DNA from: Chamaea fasciata
Lineage: Eukaryota; Chordata; Aves; Passeriformes; Sylviidae
DNA: 64,000 nt
Assembly (NCBI GenBank): GCA_029207755.1
Contig: JARCOQ010000010.1
Location: 558,001 to 622,000, forward strand
Direction: 5' to 3'
Made by a program: the position numbers and the translations under genes. Below the pieces are notes generated by a model. That model was not told the DNA's origin, did no database searches, and saw only the letters and a list, made by a program, of their open reading frames with translations. Below are positions 43,061 through 56,576 of the stretch, piece by piece. The number at the start of each line of letters is the position of its first letter. Position 1 is the first letter of the stretch.

Positions 43061-46000
43061 CATCCCACTTGAATGGTCCATTCAGTGTGAAAGGATTTTG
43101 AAAAGAAGAGGAAGAGTATCAAGCAGAGGGAGGAAATAGTGCAGAAATGGCGGAAATGTGCTCTACTGAGAGCACATCTACAACAGTGACAAGGTAGGAG
43201 TCTGGATTTGCTTTATTTTGGTGTTGTTGTCTTCCCCAAATTTGTGGATAAAATTCAAGGGAATGCATGACGTACTTTCTTTTACATCCTATGTATTGAG
43301 ATAAGATGGAAATCCAGTGTACAAATGGAACTGCACTTTGGAGAGGCTGGAAATGTTGGGCTAAATTGGAGCCTGTATTTGTAATTAACTTTCAGCTGTG
43401 AGAAACAACACTTGTGATAGAGATGCAGTAAATGGTTTTCAGGTAAATGTGGCTATTATTTAGGGAAATTGTAAAATATTGATATGCATGTCGTTTGGAT
43501 TGAAATTGGAAAGAAATGGTTTATGAAGTAGATCAGATCTTGGGAGGAAATGCAGATGATTCTCTTAGCTAAATCAGAGAGGGTTGGCAGCAGAATGAAA
43601 TGGATGGGATTTTGGTTGAATTTTTATCACTGGTAGCAATGGCAGCCAGTGTCTGTGGTACTGCTAATAGGGGTAATCCTATTGCTGGGTTCTGCATCTG
43701 TTTCCCAGGAGACAGCAGTGGTGGGAATGTTTGGGTGCCAGGCTGTTGCCGTGCTCATATTGGGTTGACGTCCATGGAGTGCTGGGGGCGCCAGGCGGTT
43801 GCTGTGGCCCCAGTGGGCTCCTGGAGTGTTTGGGGTCAGTGTGCAGTGCTGGGCACGGCCCTGGGCAGAGCAGCCTTGTGCCTGAGGGCAGGGGGAGGCC
43901 TCAGGAGGCTCTGGAGGATCAGCTGTGCCAGGGAAGCCCTCCTGCCAGCAGGGAAGCCCTCCTGTCAGCAGGCCTGTGGTGGTGGGTGAGTTACTTGCAC
44001 CCTGTGACCCAACCAGAATGCTCAACTTTTAACTTGCTGTCAGGCCTTCAAACAAGATTTCCCTTCTTTCTAGATGATGCTGAAATATTGTCCAAATGCG
44101 GTAAGCTGTGTCTGTGTTAGAATATCCTCCTTTCCTCATTGTTTGACCCATGTTATTTTTAGTGCAATAGCATTGTATCTGTCCAAAAGAGTGTTCTAGA
44201 AAGAAGTTGCTGTCATGGTGCAATGCAGTTTCTAAATGACATTGCAGGTATTTGAGACATGTTCTGGTACTAATGACAGCTTTTTTCCTGCAATGATTTC
44301 TTTAGGGTTCTTGTAGGTGGAAATGAGTGTTCTTTCAGCTTGAATGAAATGTTCTCAAAAGATGGTGTTGGGCCTAGACAGGCTTGACTTGTGTCATGAG
44401 GTCATTCAGGGCTCAGATGCACTGCAAGTGATTGCATTTGTCATTTTCCACTTAATTTCTGAGCCACAGAATAGGCTGGTTTAAAGAGCTTTAAGCAACA
44501 AATGTTGAAGAGACTTACAGATTTATTTTGCCTTATGTCTGTGATTGCGTGCAATGATCAGGTTCTGTTCCTTAACCCCCAGGAGAAATGCCATGTCTGT
44601 AAATGCACGGTGAGATCAGGCCAGACTTGCTGGTGACAGGGCTCTGCAAGTTGTCCTTGTGGGCTGAATCTGAGTTTTAATTGTGTTCTGGACAGAAGGG
44701 CCGGCGATTGCTGCGCCGTGTTTTGGATGCGTGCAAAGCAGCAGGGAAGTTGGAGCTTGAGCAGGAGGACGCTGAGGTGGTTTTGTCGGAGCACCGGGGG
44801 CTCAGTGGGAGGTGTGTGAGACGTGAGGCAATTTGCAGGCAGCCTTTGGGGTGCTGGCTGTGCCGCTGCCGTCGGTGGTGCAGGAGCAGCCATGGGGTGT
44901 CAGCATTGCCCCACGTTCCCGCTGCGTGTCCCCGAGGCCGCCGCCACTGTCCTGGCACACTGTGCTGGCATTTGCAGAGTGCCAGCAAGGGTGCTGGGCT
45001 TGCTGCAAAGTCCTGTGCTTGCCGTGTGCATGTAGATGATGTTTTCAAATGAATTTTAGCTGGAAAAAGGGAATTTTCAGAACGGGAATGAGGGACAGAG
45101 AAGAAAATGGAGATTTTCTGGAAATGTTTTTGCTAATGTAGCTCCAACTGCCTGTGTGGGATAACCCTGTTGTTGACTGCATCTTTTTGGATCCTTTCAG
45201 AGACGCCTGCCTGGGTGATGTTGCCATTCCAGGGCTGGTGTTCTGGGACGTGAGATGTGTCCTTTGTGCCATTGTTATAGCTTTTCCCAACCACCTCTGG
45301 AGTGCTGGGAGAGTTCACTCTCTCTGTTTCCCTGGGTTTGGGATCTTGGGGCCTGTGCTGTCCCTCTGGAAGAAACCTGTTATAATCCCTCTATGAAATT
45401 GAGATAGGAAGGTACAAAAGAGTTCAAATCTCTTTTAAGAGTGGTGTATTACAAGTGCAAGATTTTGTTTGAGGAAAACATTCCCTAAACCTAAAAGAAT
45501 AACTAAAGAAGGAGATATTTTAAATAGGAATTTAAACTACTAATCAATCTTAAGAATGGAATGGATGATTTGATCTGAGGTTCACATCTTACAGACTGCT
45601 TGTCATGTGGCTCCAGAGGGTTTTGTTTTTTGGTTGTTTTTTTTTTTGAATAATCTGGTTCAAGCATAATTGCAACTAGAAAATCAAATGCTTTTCAATT
45701 GATCCTGATGCCATGTCAGTGGTGTTTGGTTTAGAAGCTCTCTGTAGCACTGCCCTTTATCAGCTGATGAATTGCAGAAATAGGAGCAGTATTTCATCTT
45801 GCTAAGAGAAAGCATTTTAATAGTGCTGTGGATACGGGGGTAAATTGCAATAATTGAAGATTAAAAAACTATTCTCCAAGTGTTCCTAGAGCTTAAATAG
45901 AGAGCTCAGAGAAGTTGTGTGTGTGTGTGTGGGGAAACAGGATGGTCTGCCCAGGCTGGCAGAGCATCTCTATGTATGTTCATTGTTGAACCAGAAATAA

Positions 46001-46313
46001 TGATAACACTTAAATGGCAGGTACTCTGGGTGATAAAAATGAATGGTTTGGTAAATGAGGGAGATGACACTGTTAGGCAGAATAACTGGGCCGTTTAGTG
46101 AGCTGTGCTAACACAGACCAGTGTATTATTACTCAGTGCACTTTTTGTGAGCAGGGGCATTCTTGGGTTACAAGGCACTTTCTGAGCAAAGCTTCAAAAT
46201 TTATTGTGACTATTCGGTGTGACTCTTTGCGGACAAAACCTGAATGATGATAAATTCATAGGAAAAGTAGAATTTAGTTGCAGCAGAGGGGCATTTGGTA
46301 CTAATACTGGTGA
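43061..46313 (+). repeat. Macrosatellite copy 10
   Basis: Nearly identical to copies 9 and 11; it differs from 9 in a few single bases (for example GGGTCAGTGTG in place of GGGTGAGTGTG). Confidence 0.92.
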
Positions 46314-48283
46314 CATCCCACTTGAATGGTCCATTCAGTGTGAAAGGATTTTGAAAAGAAGAGGAAGAGTATCAAGCAGAGGGAGGAAATAGTGCAGAAA
46401 TGGCGGAAATGTGCTCTACTGAGAGCACATCTACAACAGTGACAAGGTAGGAGTCTGGATTTGCTTTATTTTGGTGTTGTTGTCTTCCCCAAATTTGTGG
46501 ATAAAATTCAAGGGAATGCATGACGTACTTTCTTTTACATCCTATGTATTGAGATAAGATGGAAATCCAGTGTACAAATGGAACTGCACTTTGGAGAGGC
46601 TGGAAATGTTGGGCTAAATTGGAGCCTGTATTTGTAATTAACTTTCGGCTGTGAGAAACAACACTTGTGATAGAGATGCAGTAAATGGTTTTCAGGTAAA
46701 TGTGGCTATTATTTAGGGAAATTGTAAAATATTGATATGCATGTCGTTTGGATTGAAATTGGAAAGAAATGGTTTATGAAGTAGATCAGATCTTGGGAGG
46801 AAATGCAGATGATTCTCTTAGCTAAATCAGAGAGGGTTGGCAGCAGAATGAAATGGATGGGATTTTGGTTGAATTTTTATCACTGGTAGCAATGGCAGCC
46901 AGTGTCTGTGGTACTGCTAATAGGGGTAATCCTATTGCTGGGTTCTGCATCTGTTTCCCAGGAGACAGCAGTGGTGGGAATGTTTGGGTGCCAGGCTGTT
47001 GCCGTGCTCATATTGGGTTGACGTCCATGGAGTGCTGGGGGCGCCAGGCGGTTGCTGTGGCCCCAGTGGGCTCCTGGAGTGTTTGGGGTCAGTGTGCAGT
47101 GCTGGGCACGGCCCTGGGCAGAGCAGCCTTGTGCCTGAGGGCAGGGGGAGGCCTCAGGAGGCTCTGGAGGATCAGCTGTGCCAGGGAAGCCCTCCTGCCA
47201 GCAGGGAAGCCCTCCTGTCAGCAGGCCTGTGGTGGTGGGTGAGTTACTTGCACCCTGTGACCCAACCAGAATGCTCAACTTTTAACTTGCTGTCAGGCCT
47301 TCAAACAAGATTTCCCTTCTTTCTAGATGATGCTGAAATATTGTCCAAATGCGGTAAGCTGTGTCTGTGTTAGAATATCCTCCTTTCCTCATTGTTTGAC
47401 CCATGTTATTTTTAGTGCAATAGCATTGTATCTGTCCAAAAGAGTGTTCTAGAAAGAAGTTGCTGTCATGGTGCAATGCAGTTTCTAAATGACATTGCAG
47501 GTATTTGAGACATGTTCTGGTACTAATGACAGCTTTTTTCCTGCAATGATTTCTTTAGGGTTCTTGTAGGTGGAAATGAGTGTTCTTTCAGCTTGAATGA
47601 AATGTTCTCAAAAGATGGTGTTGGGCCTAGACAGGCTTGACTTGTGTCATGAGGTCATTCAGGGCTCAGATGCACTGCAAGTGATTGCATTTGTCATTTT
47701 CCACTTAATTTCTGAGCCACAGAATAGGCTGGTTTAAAGAGCTTTAAGCAACAAATGTTGAAGAGACTTACAGATTTATTTTGCCTTATGTCTGTGATTG
47801 CGTGCAATGATCAGGTTCTGTTCCTTAACCCCCAGGAGAAATGCCATGTCTGTAAATGCACGGTGAGATCAGGCCAGACTTGCTGGTGACAGGGCTCTGC
47901 AAGTTGTCCTTGTGGTCTGAATCTGAGTTTTAATTGTGTTCTGGACAGAAGGGCCGGCGATTGCTGCGCCGTGTTTTGGATGCGTGCAAAGCAGCAGGGA
48001 AGTTGGAGCTTGAGCAGGAGGACGCTGAGGTGGTTTTGTCGGAGCACCGGGGGCTCAGTGGGAGGTGTGTGAGACGTGAGGCAATTTGCAGGCAGCCTTT
48101 GGGGTGCTGGCTGTGCCGCTGCCGTCGGTGGTGCAGGAGCAGCCCTGGGGTGTCAGCATTGCCCCACATTCCCGCTGCGTGTCCCCGAGGCCGCCGCCAC
48201 TGTCCTGGCACACTGTGCTGGCATTTCCAGAGTTCCAGCAAGGGTGCTGGGCTTACAGTAAAATCCTGTACTTGCCAGGCATG
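46314..48283 (+). repeat. Macrosatellite copy 11, truncated
   Basis: Matches copy 10 until about 48140, then differs more and more and ends at CTTGCCAGGCATGTAC near 48283, where the minisatellite starts. About 1.97 kb of the unit is present; the last 1.28 kb is absent. Confidence 0.9.
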
Positions 48284-49277
48284 TACACCAGCGCCATGGA
48301 TCCCACTGTGGATGAACACTAGTATGGATAGACATCAGAGCCTTGGATCCCAGTTGGACCCTGTTCTGGAAGGACAGAAGAGTCTTGGATTGGACTCTGG
48401 ATGGATACTGCTCCAGATGGACACCAGAGCCATGGATCCCACTGTGGATGGATCCTGGCCTGGATAGACTCCAGAGCCATGGATCCGTCTCTAGATGGAC
48501 ACTGTTCTGGATGGATATCAGAGCCATGGTTTCAAATTGGAGCCTGGTCTGGATGGATACAATGGCCATGGATTCCACTCTTGATGGACACTGGTGAAGG
48601 TAGCAACCAGAGGCATGGATCTGACTCTAGATGGACACTGGTCCAGATGGTCACTAGAGCCATTCCTCACACCTTGTATTGATAGTGGTCCGGCCAGACA
48701 CCGAGCCATGGATCCCACTTTGGATGGCCAGTGGTCTGGATGGGCACCAGACCATGGACCACTATGAATGGACACTGGTCTAGATGGACACCAGAGCCAT
48801 GGATTCCAGCTGGACACTGGGGTGTGGATGGACACCAGAATGATGGTTGCCACTTTGGTAGGACACTGGTTTGGATGGACATAAGAGCCACGAATCCCAA
48901 TCTGGATGGACGCTGCTGTGAATAGACCCCAGAGCCATGGATCCCACATTGGATTGACAGTGGTCAGGATGGACACCAGAGCAATGGATGGTAGGTAGTG
49001 ATGCACACCAGAGTAATGGTGTCCGCTCTGGATGGACACTGCTCTGGATAGACAGCAGAACCCTGGCTTCCACTCTGGATGGACACTTGTCTAAATAGAC
49101 AAAAGAGCTATGGATCCCAGCTTGACACTGGTCTGGATGGACACCAGAGCCATGGATCCCACTCTGAATGCACACTACTCATGATGGACACAAGGGCCAT
49201 GGATCCCTCTGTGGATGGAGCCTGGTTTGAATGGACAGCACAGCCACGCATCCAGATGGACACCAGAGCCGTGGACC

Positions 49278-52200
49278 TCAAGTGGACACTGGTCTGGATG
49301 GACACCAGAGCCATGGATCCCACTGTGGATGGACCGTGGTATGGATAGACATCAGAGCCTTGGAAAAAAGCTTGTCTCTATTCTGGATGTTCAAGAGAGT
49401 CTTGGATTGGACTCTGGATGGATACTGCTCCAGATGGACACCAGAGCCATGGATCCCACTTTGGATGGATCCTGGTCTGGATGGACTCCAGAGCCATAGA
49501 TCTGTCTCTGGATGGACACTGTTCTGGATGGACACCAGAGCCATAGATCCAAATTGGAGCCTGGTCTGGATGGATACAAGGGCCATGGATTCCACTCTGG
49601 ATGGATTCTGCTCCAGATAGCAACCAGAGTCATGGATCCGAATCCAGATGGAGACTGGTCCAGATGGACACTGGTCCAGATGGTCACTAGAGCCATTCCT
49701 CCCAACTTGTATGGATAGTGGTCTTGCCGGACACCGAGGCATGGATCCCACTCTGGATGGCCAGTGGTCTGGATGGGCACCACACCATGGATCCCCTATG
49801 AATGGACAGTGGTCTTGACGGGCGCCAGAGCCATGGATTCCAGCTGGACACTGGTGTGGATGGACACCAGAGCAATGTATGCCACTGTGGATGGACACAG
49901 GTAGAGATGCACACCAGAGTAATGGTGTCCGCTCTGGATGGACACTGGTCTGGATAGACAGCAGAACCCTGGCTTCCACTCTGGATGGACGCTTGCCTGA
50001 ATAGACAAAAGAACTATGGATCCCAGCTTGACACTGGTCTGGATGGACAGCAGCGCCATGGATCCCACTCTGAATGCACACTACTCGTGATGGACACAAG
50101 AGCCATGCATCCCTCTGTGGATGGAGCCTGGTTTGAATGGACAGCACAGCCTTGCATCCAGATGGACACCAGAGCCGTGGATCCCGACTGTACACTGGTC
50201 TGGATGGACACCAGTGCCATGGATCCCACTGTGGATGGACCCTGGTACAGATGGACACCATAGCCATGGATGCAAACTGGACTCTGGTCAAGATGGATAA
50301 TACTCTGGATGGATGCCAGAGCCATGGATCCCTCTTTGGATGCACGCTCTTCTCGATGGACACATGAGTCATGCATGCGTCTGTAGATGGAGCCTGGTAT
50401 GAATGGACAGCACAGCCACGTATCCAGATGGATACGTCTCCAGATGGACAGCAGAGCCGTGGATCCCAAGTGGACACTGGTCTGCATGGACACCAGCGCC
50501 ATGGATCCCACTGTGGATGGACAGTTGTATGGATAGACATCAGAGCCTTGGAACAAAGCTTGTCTCTATTCTGGATGTTCAGCAGGGTCTTGGATTGGAC
50601 TCTGGATGGATTCTGCTCCAGATGGACACCAGAGCCATGGATCCCACTGTGGGTGGATCCTGGTCTGGATGGACTCCAGAGCCATGGATCCGTCTCTGGA
50701 TGGACACTGTTCTGGATGGACACCAGAGCCATAGATCCAAATTGGAGCCTGGTCTGGATGGATACAAGGGCCATGGATTCCACTCTGGATGGATACTGCT
50801 CCACATAGCAACCAGAGGCATCGATCCGAATCCAGATGGAGAGTGGTCCAGATGGACACTGGTCCAGATGGTCACTAGAGCCATTCCTCCCACCGTGTAT
50901 TGATAGTGGTCTTGCCGGACACCGAAGCATGGATCCCACTCTGGATGGCCAGAGGTCTGGATGGGCCCCAGACCATGGATCCCCTATGAATGGACACCAG
51001 TCTAGATGGATGCCAGAGCCATGGATTCCAGCTGGACACTGGTGTGGATGGACACCAGAGCAATGGATGCCACTGTGGATGGACACTGGTTTGGATGGAC
51101 ATAAGAGCCACGGATCCCAATCTAGATGGACGCTGCTGTGAATAGACCCCAGAGCCATGGATCCCACAGTGGATTGACAGTGGTCAGGATGGACACCAGA
51201 GCAATGGATGCCACTGTGGATGGACACAGGTAGAGATGCACACCAGAGTAATGATGTCCGCTCTGGATGGACACTGGTCTGGATACACAGCTGGACCCTG
51301 GCTTCCACTCTGGATGGACGCTTGCCTGAATAGACAAAAGAGCTATGGATCCCAGCTTGACACTGGTCTGGATGGACACCAGAGCCATGGATCCCACTCT
51401 GAATGCACACTACTCGTGATGGACACAAGAGCCATGCATCCCTCTGTGGATGGAGCCTGGTTTGAATGGACAGCACAGCCACGCATCCAGATGGACACCA
51501 GAGCCGTGGATCCCAACTGGACAGTGGTCTCGATGGACACCAGAGCCATGGATCCCACTGTGGATGGACACTGGTGTGGATAGACATCAGAGCCTTGGAT
51601 CCCAGCTTCACTGTGTTCTGGATGGAGAGCAGAGTCTTCGATTGGACTCTAGATGGATACTGCTCCAGATGGACACCAGAGCCATGGATCCCACTTTGGA
51701 TGGAGCCCAGTCTGGATAGACTCCAGAGCCATGGATCCATCTCTGGATGGATGCTGGTCTGGATGGACACCCGAGCCATGGATCCAAATTGGAACCTGGT
51801 CTGGATGGATACAAGGGCCATGGATTCCACTCTGGATGGATACTGCTCCAAATAGCAACCAGAGTCATGGATCCGAATCCAGATGGAGACTGGTCTAGAT
51901 GGAGACTGGTGCAGATGGTCACTAGAGCCATTCCTCCCACCGTGTATTGATAGTGGTCTTGCCGGACACCGAGGCATGGATCCCACTCTGGATGGCCAGT
52001 GGTCTGGATGGGCACCAGACCATTGATCCCCTATGAATGGACACTGGTCTAGACGGATGCCAGAGCCATGGATTCCAGCTGGACACTGGTGTGGATGGAC
52101 ACCAGAGCAATGGATGCCACTGTGGATGGACACTGGTTTGGATGGACATAAGAGCCACGGATCCCAATCTAGATGGACGCTGCTGTGAATAGACCCCAGA

Positions 52201-55200
52201 GCCATGGATCCCACAGTGGATTGACAGTGGTCAGGATGGACACCAGAGCAATGGATGCCACTGTGGATGGACACAGGTAGAGATGCACACCAGAGTAATG
52301 ATGTCCGCTCTGGATGGACACTGGTCTGGATACACAGCTGGACCCTGGCTTCCACTCTGGATGGACGCTTGCCTGAATAGACAAAAGAGCTATGGATCCC
52401 AGCTTGACACTGGTCTGGATGGACACCAGAGCCATGGATCCCACTCTGAATGCACACTACTCGTGATGGACACAAGAGCCATGCATCCCTCTGTGGATGG
52501 AGCCTGGTTTGAATGGACAGCACAGCCACGCATCCAGATGGACACCAGAGCCGTGGATCCCAACTGGACAGTGGTCTCGATGGACACCAGAGCCATGGAT
52601 CCCACTGTGGATGGACACTGGTGTGGATAGACATCAGAGCCTTGGATCCCAGCTTCACTGTGTTCTGGATGTAGAGCAGAGTCTTCGATTGGACTCTAGA
52701 TGGATACTGCTCCAGATGGACACCAGAGCCATGGATCCCACTTTGGATGGAGCCCAGTCTGGATAGACTCCAGAGCCATGGATCCATCTCTGGATGGATG
52801 CTGGTCTGGATGGACACCCGAGCCATGGATCCAAATTGGAACCTGGTCTGGATGGATACAAGGGCCATGGATTCCACTCTGGATGGATACTGCTCCAAAT
52901 AGCAACCAGAGTCATGGATCCGAATCCAGATGGAGACTGGTCTAGATGGAGACTGGTGCAGATGGTCACTAGAGCCATTCCTCCCACCGTGTATTGATAG
53001 TGGTCTTGCCGGACACCGAGGCATGGATCCCACTCTGGATGGCCAGAGGTCTGGATGGGCCCCAGACCATTGATCCCCTATGAATGGACACCGGTCTAGA
53101 TGGATGCCAGAGCCATGGATTCCAGCTGGACACTGGTGTGGATGGACACCAGAGCAATGGATGCCACTGTGGATGGACACTGGTTTGGATGGACATAAGA
53201 GCCACGGATCCCAATCTAGATGGACGCTGCTGTGAATAGACCCCAGAGCCATGGATCCCACAGTGGATTGACAGTGGTCAGGATGGACACCAGAGCAATG
53301 GATGCCACTGTGGATGGACACAGGTAGAGATGCACACCAGAGTAATGATGTCCGCTCTGGATGGACACTGGTCTGGATACACAGCTGGACCCTGGCTTCC
53401 ACTCTGGATGGACGCTTGCCTGAATAGACAAAAGAGCTATGGATCCCAGCTTGACACTCGTCTGGAAGGACACCGGAGCCATGGATCCCACTCTGAATGC
53501 ACACTACTCGTGATGGACACAAGAGCCATGCATCCCTCTGTGGATGGAGCCTGGTTTGAATGGACAGCACAGCCACGCATCCAGATGGACACCAGAGCCG
53601 TGGATCCCAACTGGACAGTGGTCTCGATGGACACCAGAGCCATGGATCCCACTGTGGATGGACACTGGTGTGGATAGACATCAGAGCCTTGGATCCCAGC
53701 TTCACTGTGTTCTGGATGGAGAGCAGAGTCTTCGATTGGACTCTAGATGGATACTGCTCCAGATGGACACCAGAGCCATGGATCCCACTTTGGATGGAGC
53801 CCAGTCTGGATAGACTCCAGAGCCATGGATCCATCTCTGGATGGATGCTGGTCTGGATGGACACCCGAGCCATGGATCCAAATTGGAACCTGGTCTGGAT
53901 GGATACAAGGGCCATGGATTCCACTCTGGATGGATACTGCTCCAAATAGCAACCAGAGTCATGGATCCGAATCCAGATGGAGACTGGTCTAGATGGAGAC
54001 TGGTGCAGATGGTCACTAGAGCCATTCCTCCCACCGTGTATTGATAGTGGTCTTGCCGGACACCGAGGCATGGATCCCACTCTGGATGGCCAGTGGTCTG
54101 GATGGGCACCAGACCATTGATCCCCTATGAATGGACACTGGTCTAGACGGATGCCAGAGCCATGGATTCCAGCTGGACACTGGTGTGGATGGACACCAGA
54201 GCAATGGATGCCACTGTGGATGGACACTGGTTTGGATGGACATAAGAGCCACGGATCCCAATCTAGATGGACGCTGCTGTGAATAGACCCCAGAGCCATG
54301 GATCCCACAGTGGATTGACAGTGGTCAGGATGGACACCAGAGCAATGGATGCCACTGTGGATGGACACAGGTAGAGATGCACACCAGAGTAATGATGTCC
54401 GCTCTGGATGGACACTGGTCTGGATACACAGCTGGACCCTGGCTTCCACTCTGGATGGACGCTTGCCTGAATAGACAAAAGAGCTATGGATCCCAGCTTG
54501 ACACTGGTCTGGATGGACACCAGAGCCATGGATCCCACTCTGAATGCACACTACTCGTGATGGACACAAGAGCCATGCATCCCTCTGTGGATGGAGCCTG
54601 GTTTGAATGGACAGCACAGCCACGCATCCAGATGGACACCAGAGCCGTGGATCCCAACTGGACAGTGGTCTCGATGGACACCAGAGCCATGGATCCCACT
54701 GTGGATGGACACTGGTGTGGATAGACATCAGAGCCTTGGATCCCAGCTTCACTGTGTTCTGGATGGAGAGCAGAGTCTTCGATTGGACTCTAGATGGATA
54801 CTGCTCCAGATGGACACCAGAGCCATGGATCCCACTTTGGATGGAGCCCAGTCTGGATAGACTCCAGAGCCATGGATCCATCTCTGGATGGATGCTGGTC
54901 TGGATGGACACCCGAGCCATGGATCCAAATTGGAACCTGGTCTGGATGGATACAAGGGCCATGGATTCCACTCTGGATGGATACTGCTCCAAATAGCAAC
55001 CAGAGTCATGGATCCGAATCCAGATGGAGACTGGTCTAGATGGAGACTGGTGCAGATGGTCACTAGAGCCATTCCTCCCACCGTGTATTGATAGTGGTCT
55101 TGCCGGACACCGAGGCATGGATCCCACTCTGGATGGCCAGAGGTCTGGATGGGCCCCAGACCATGGATCCCCTATGAATGGACACCGGTCTAGATGGATG

Positions 55201-56576
55201 CCAGAGCCATGGATTCCAGCTGGACACTGGTGTGGATGGACACCAGAGCAATGGATGCCACTGTGGATGGACACTGGTTTGGATGGACATAAGAGCCACG
55301 GATCCCAATCTAGATGGACGCTGCTGTGAATAGACCCCAGAGCCATGGATCCCACAGTGGATTGACAGTGGTCAGGATGGACACCAGAGCAATGGATGCC
55401 ACTGTGGATGGACACAGGTAGAGATGCACACCAGAGTAATGATGTCCGCTCTGGATGGACACTGGTCTGGATACACAGCTGGACCCTGGCTTCCACTCTG
55501 GATGGACGCTTGCCTGAATAGACAAAAGAGCTATGGATCCCAGCTTGACACTGGTCTGGAAGGACACCAGAGCCATGGATCCCACTCTGAATGCACACTA
55601 CTCGTGATGGACACAAGAGCCATGCATCCCTCTGTGGATGGAGCCTGGTTTGAATGGACAGCACAGCCACGCATCCAGATGGACACCAGAGCCGTGGATC
55701 CCAACTGGACAGTGGTCTCGATGGACACCAGTGCCATGGATCCCACTGTGGATGGACACTGGTGTGGATAGACATCAGAGCCTTGGATCCCAGCTTCACT
55801 GTGTTCTGGATGGAGAGCAGAGTCTTCGATTGGACTCTAGATGGATACTGCTCCAGATGGACACCAGAGCCATGGATCCCACTTTGGATGGAGCCCAGTC
55901 TGGATAGACTCCAGAGCCATGGATCCGTCTCTGGATGGATGCTGGTCTGGATGGACACCCGAGCCATGGATCCAAATTGGAACCTGGTCTGGATGGATAC
56001 AAGGGCCATGGATTCCACTCTGGATGGATACTGCTCCAAATAGCAACCAGAGTCATGGATCCGAATCCAGATGGAGACTGGTCTAGATGGAGACTGGTGC
56101 AGATGGTCACTAGAGCCATTCCTCCCACCGTGTATTGATAGTGGTCTTGCCGGACACCGAGGCATGGATCCCACTCTGGATGGCCAGTGGTCTGGATGGG
56201 CACCAGACCATTGATCCCCTATGAATGGACACTGGTCTAGACGGATGCCAGAGTCATGGATTCCAGCTGGACACTGGTGTGGATGGACACCAGAGCAATG
56301 GATGCCACTGTGGATGGACACAGGTAGAGATGCACACCAGAGTAATGGTGTCCGCTCTGGATGGACACTGGTCTGGATAGACAGCAGAACCCTGGCTTCC
56401 ACTCTGGATGGACGCTTGCCTGAATAGACAAAAGAGCTATGGATCCCAGCTTGACACTGGTCTGGATGGACACCAGAGCCATGGATCCCACTCTGAATGC
56501 ACACTACTCGTGATGGACACAAGAGCCATGCATCCTTCTGTGGATGGAGCCTGGTTTGAATGGACAGCACAGCCAC
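49278..56576 (-). other. Stop-free minus-strand frame of 2,432 codons inside the minisatellite (not called as a gene)
   Basis: The frame runs 7.3 kb without a stop. Its translation is a Cys/Trp/Ser/His/Pro-rich repeat with words such as SIQTSVHPQWDPWLWCPSRP and SGIHGSGVHPDQC. The consensus 47-bp unit has no stop codon in any of the three minus frames. Because 47 is not a multiple of three, each unit is read in a new frame, giving a 47-residue pattern per 141 bp. The 1,047-bp period equals 349 codons, so the higher-order copies stay in phase. No signal peptide, conserved domain, promoter or splice context is seen. An accidental open frame is the simpler reading. Confidence 0.3.
50881..56115 (+). 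repeat. Five tandem copies of a 1,047-bp higher-order repeat, alternating A/B
   Basis: The odd unit beginning CCATTCCTCCCACC.TGTATTG marks each copy: 50881, 51928, 52975, 54022, 55069 and 56116, exactly 1,047 bp apart. Copies at 50881, 52975 and 55069 read CAGAGGTCTGGATGGGCCCC (A). Those at 51928, 54022 and the partial one at 56116 read CAGTGGTCTGGATGGGCACC (B). The true period is thus 2,094 bp. Each copy has roughly 22 units of 47 bp. Confidence 0.93.

Larger units (their letters stand above)
13814..48283 (+). repeat. Macrosatellite: 10.6 head-to-tail copies of a unit of about 3.25 kb
   Basis: The word CATCCCACTT recurs at 13815, 17070, 20325, 23573, 26822, 30065, 33313, 36556, 39808, 43061 and 46314, so the period is 3243-3255 bp and every copy has the same orientation. 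The copies match almost base for base along their whole length, with scattered substitutions and small indels. The unit holds a (GT)n run, a T-rich run, an internal 20-bp direct duplication (14685-14704 and 14705-14724 in copy 1) and candidate exons. No recombinase, transposase or LTR lies in it, so I read it as a macrosatellite or tandem segmental duplication and not a transposon array. Confidence 0.97.

Noticed and set aside
13814..48283. Macrosatellite unit as a LINE, DNA transposon or LTR element
   Set aside because: I saw no reverse transcriptase, transposase, terminal inverted repeats, LTR or poly(A)/microsatellite tail at the unit edges.
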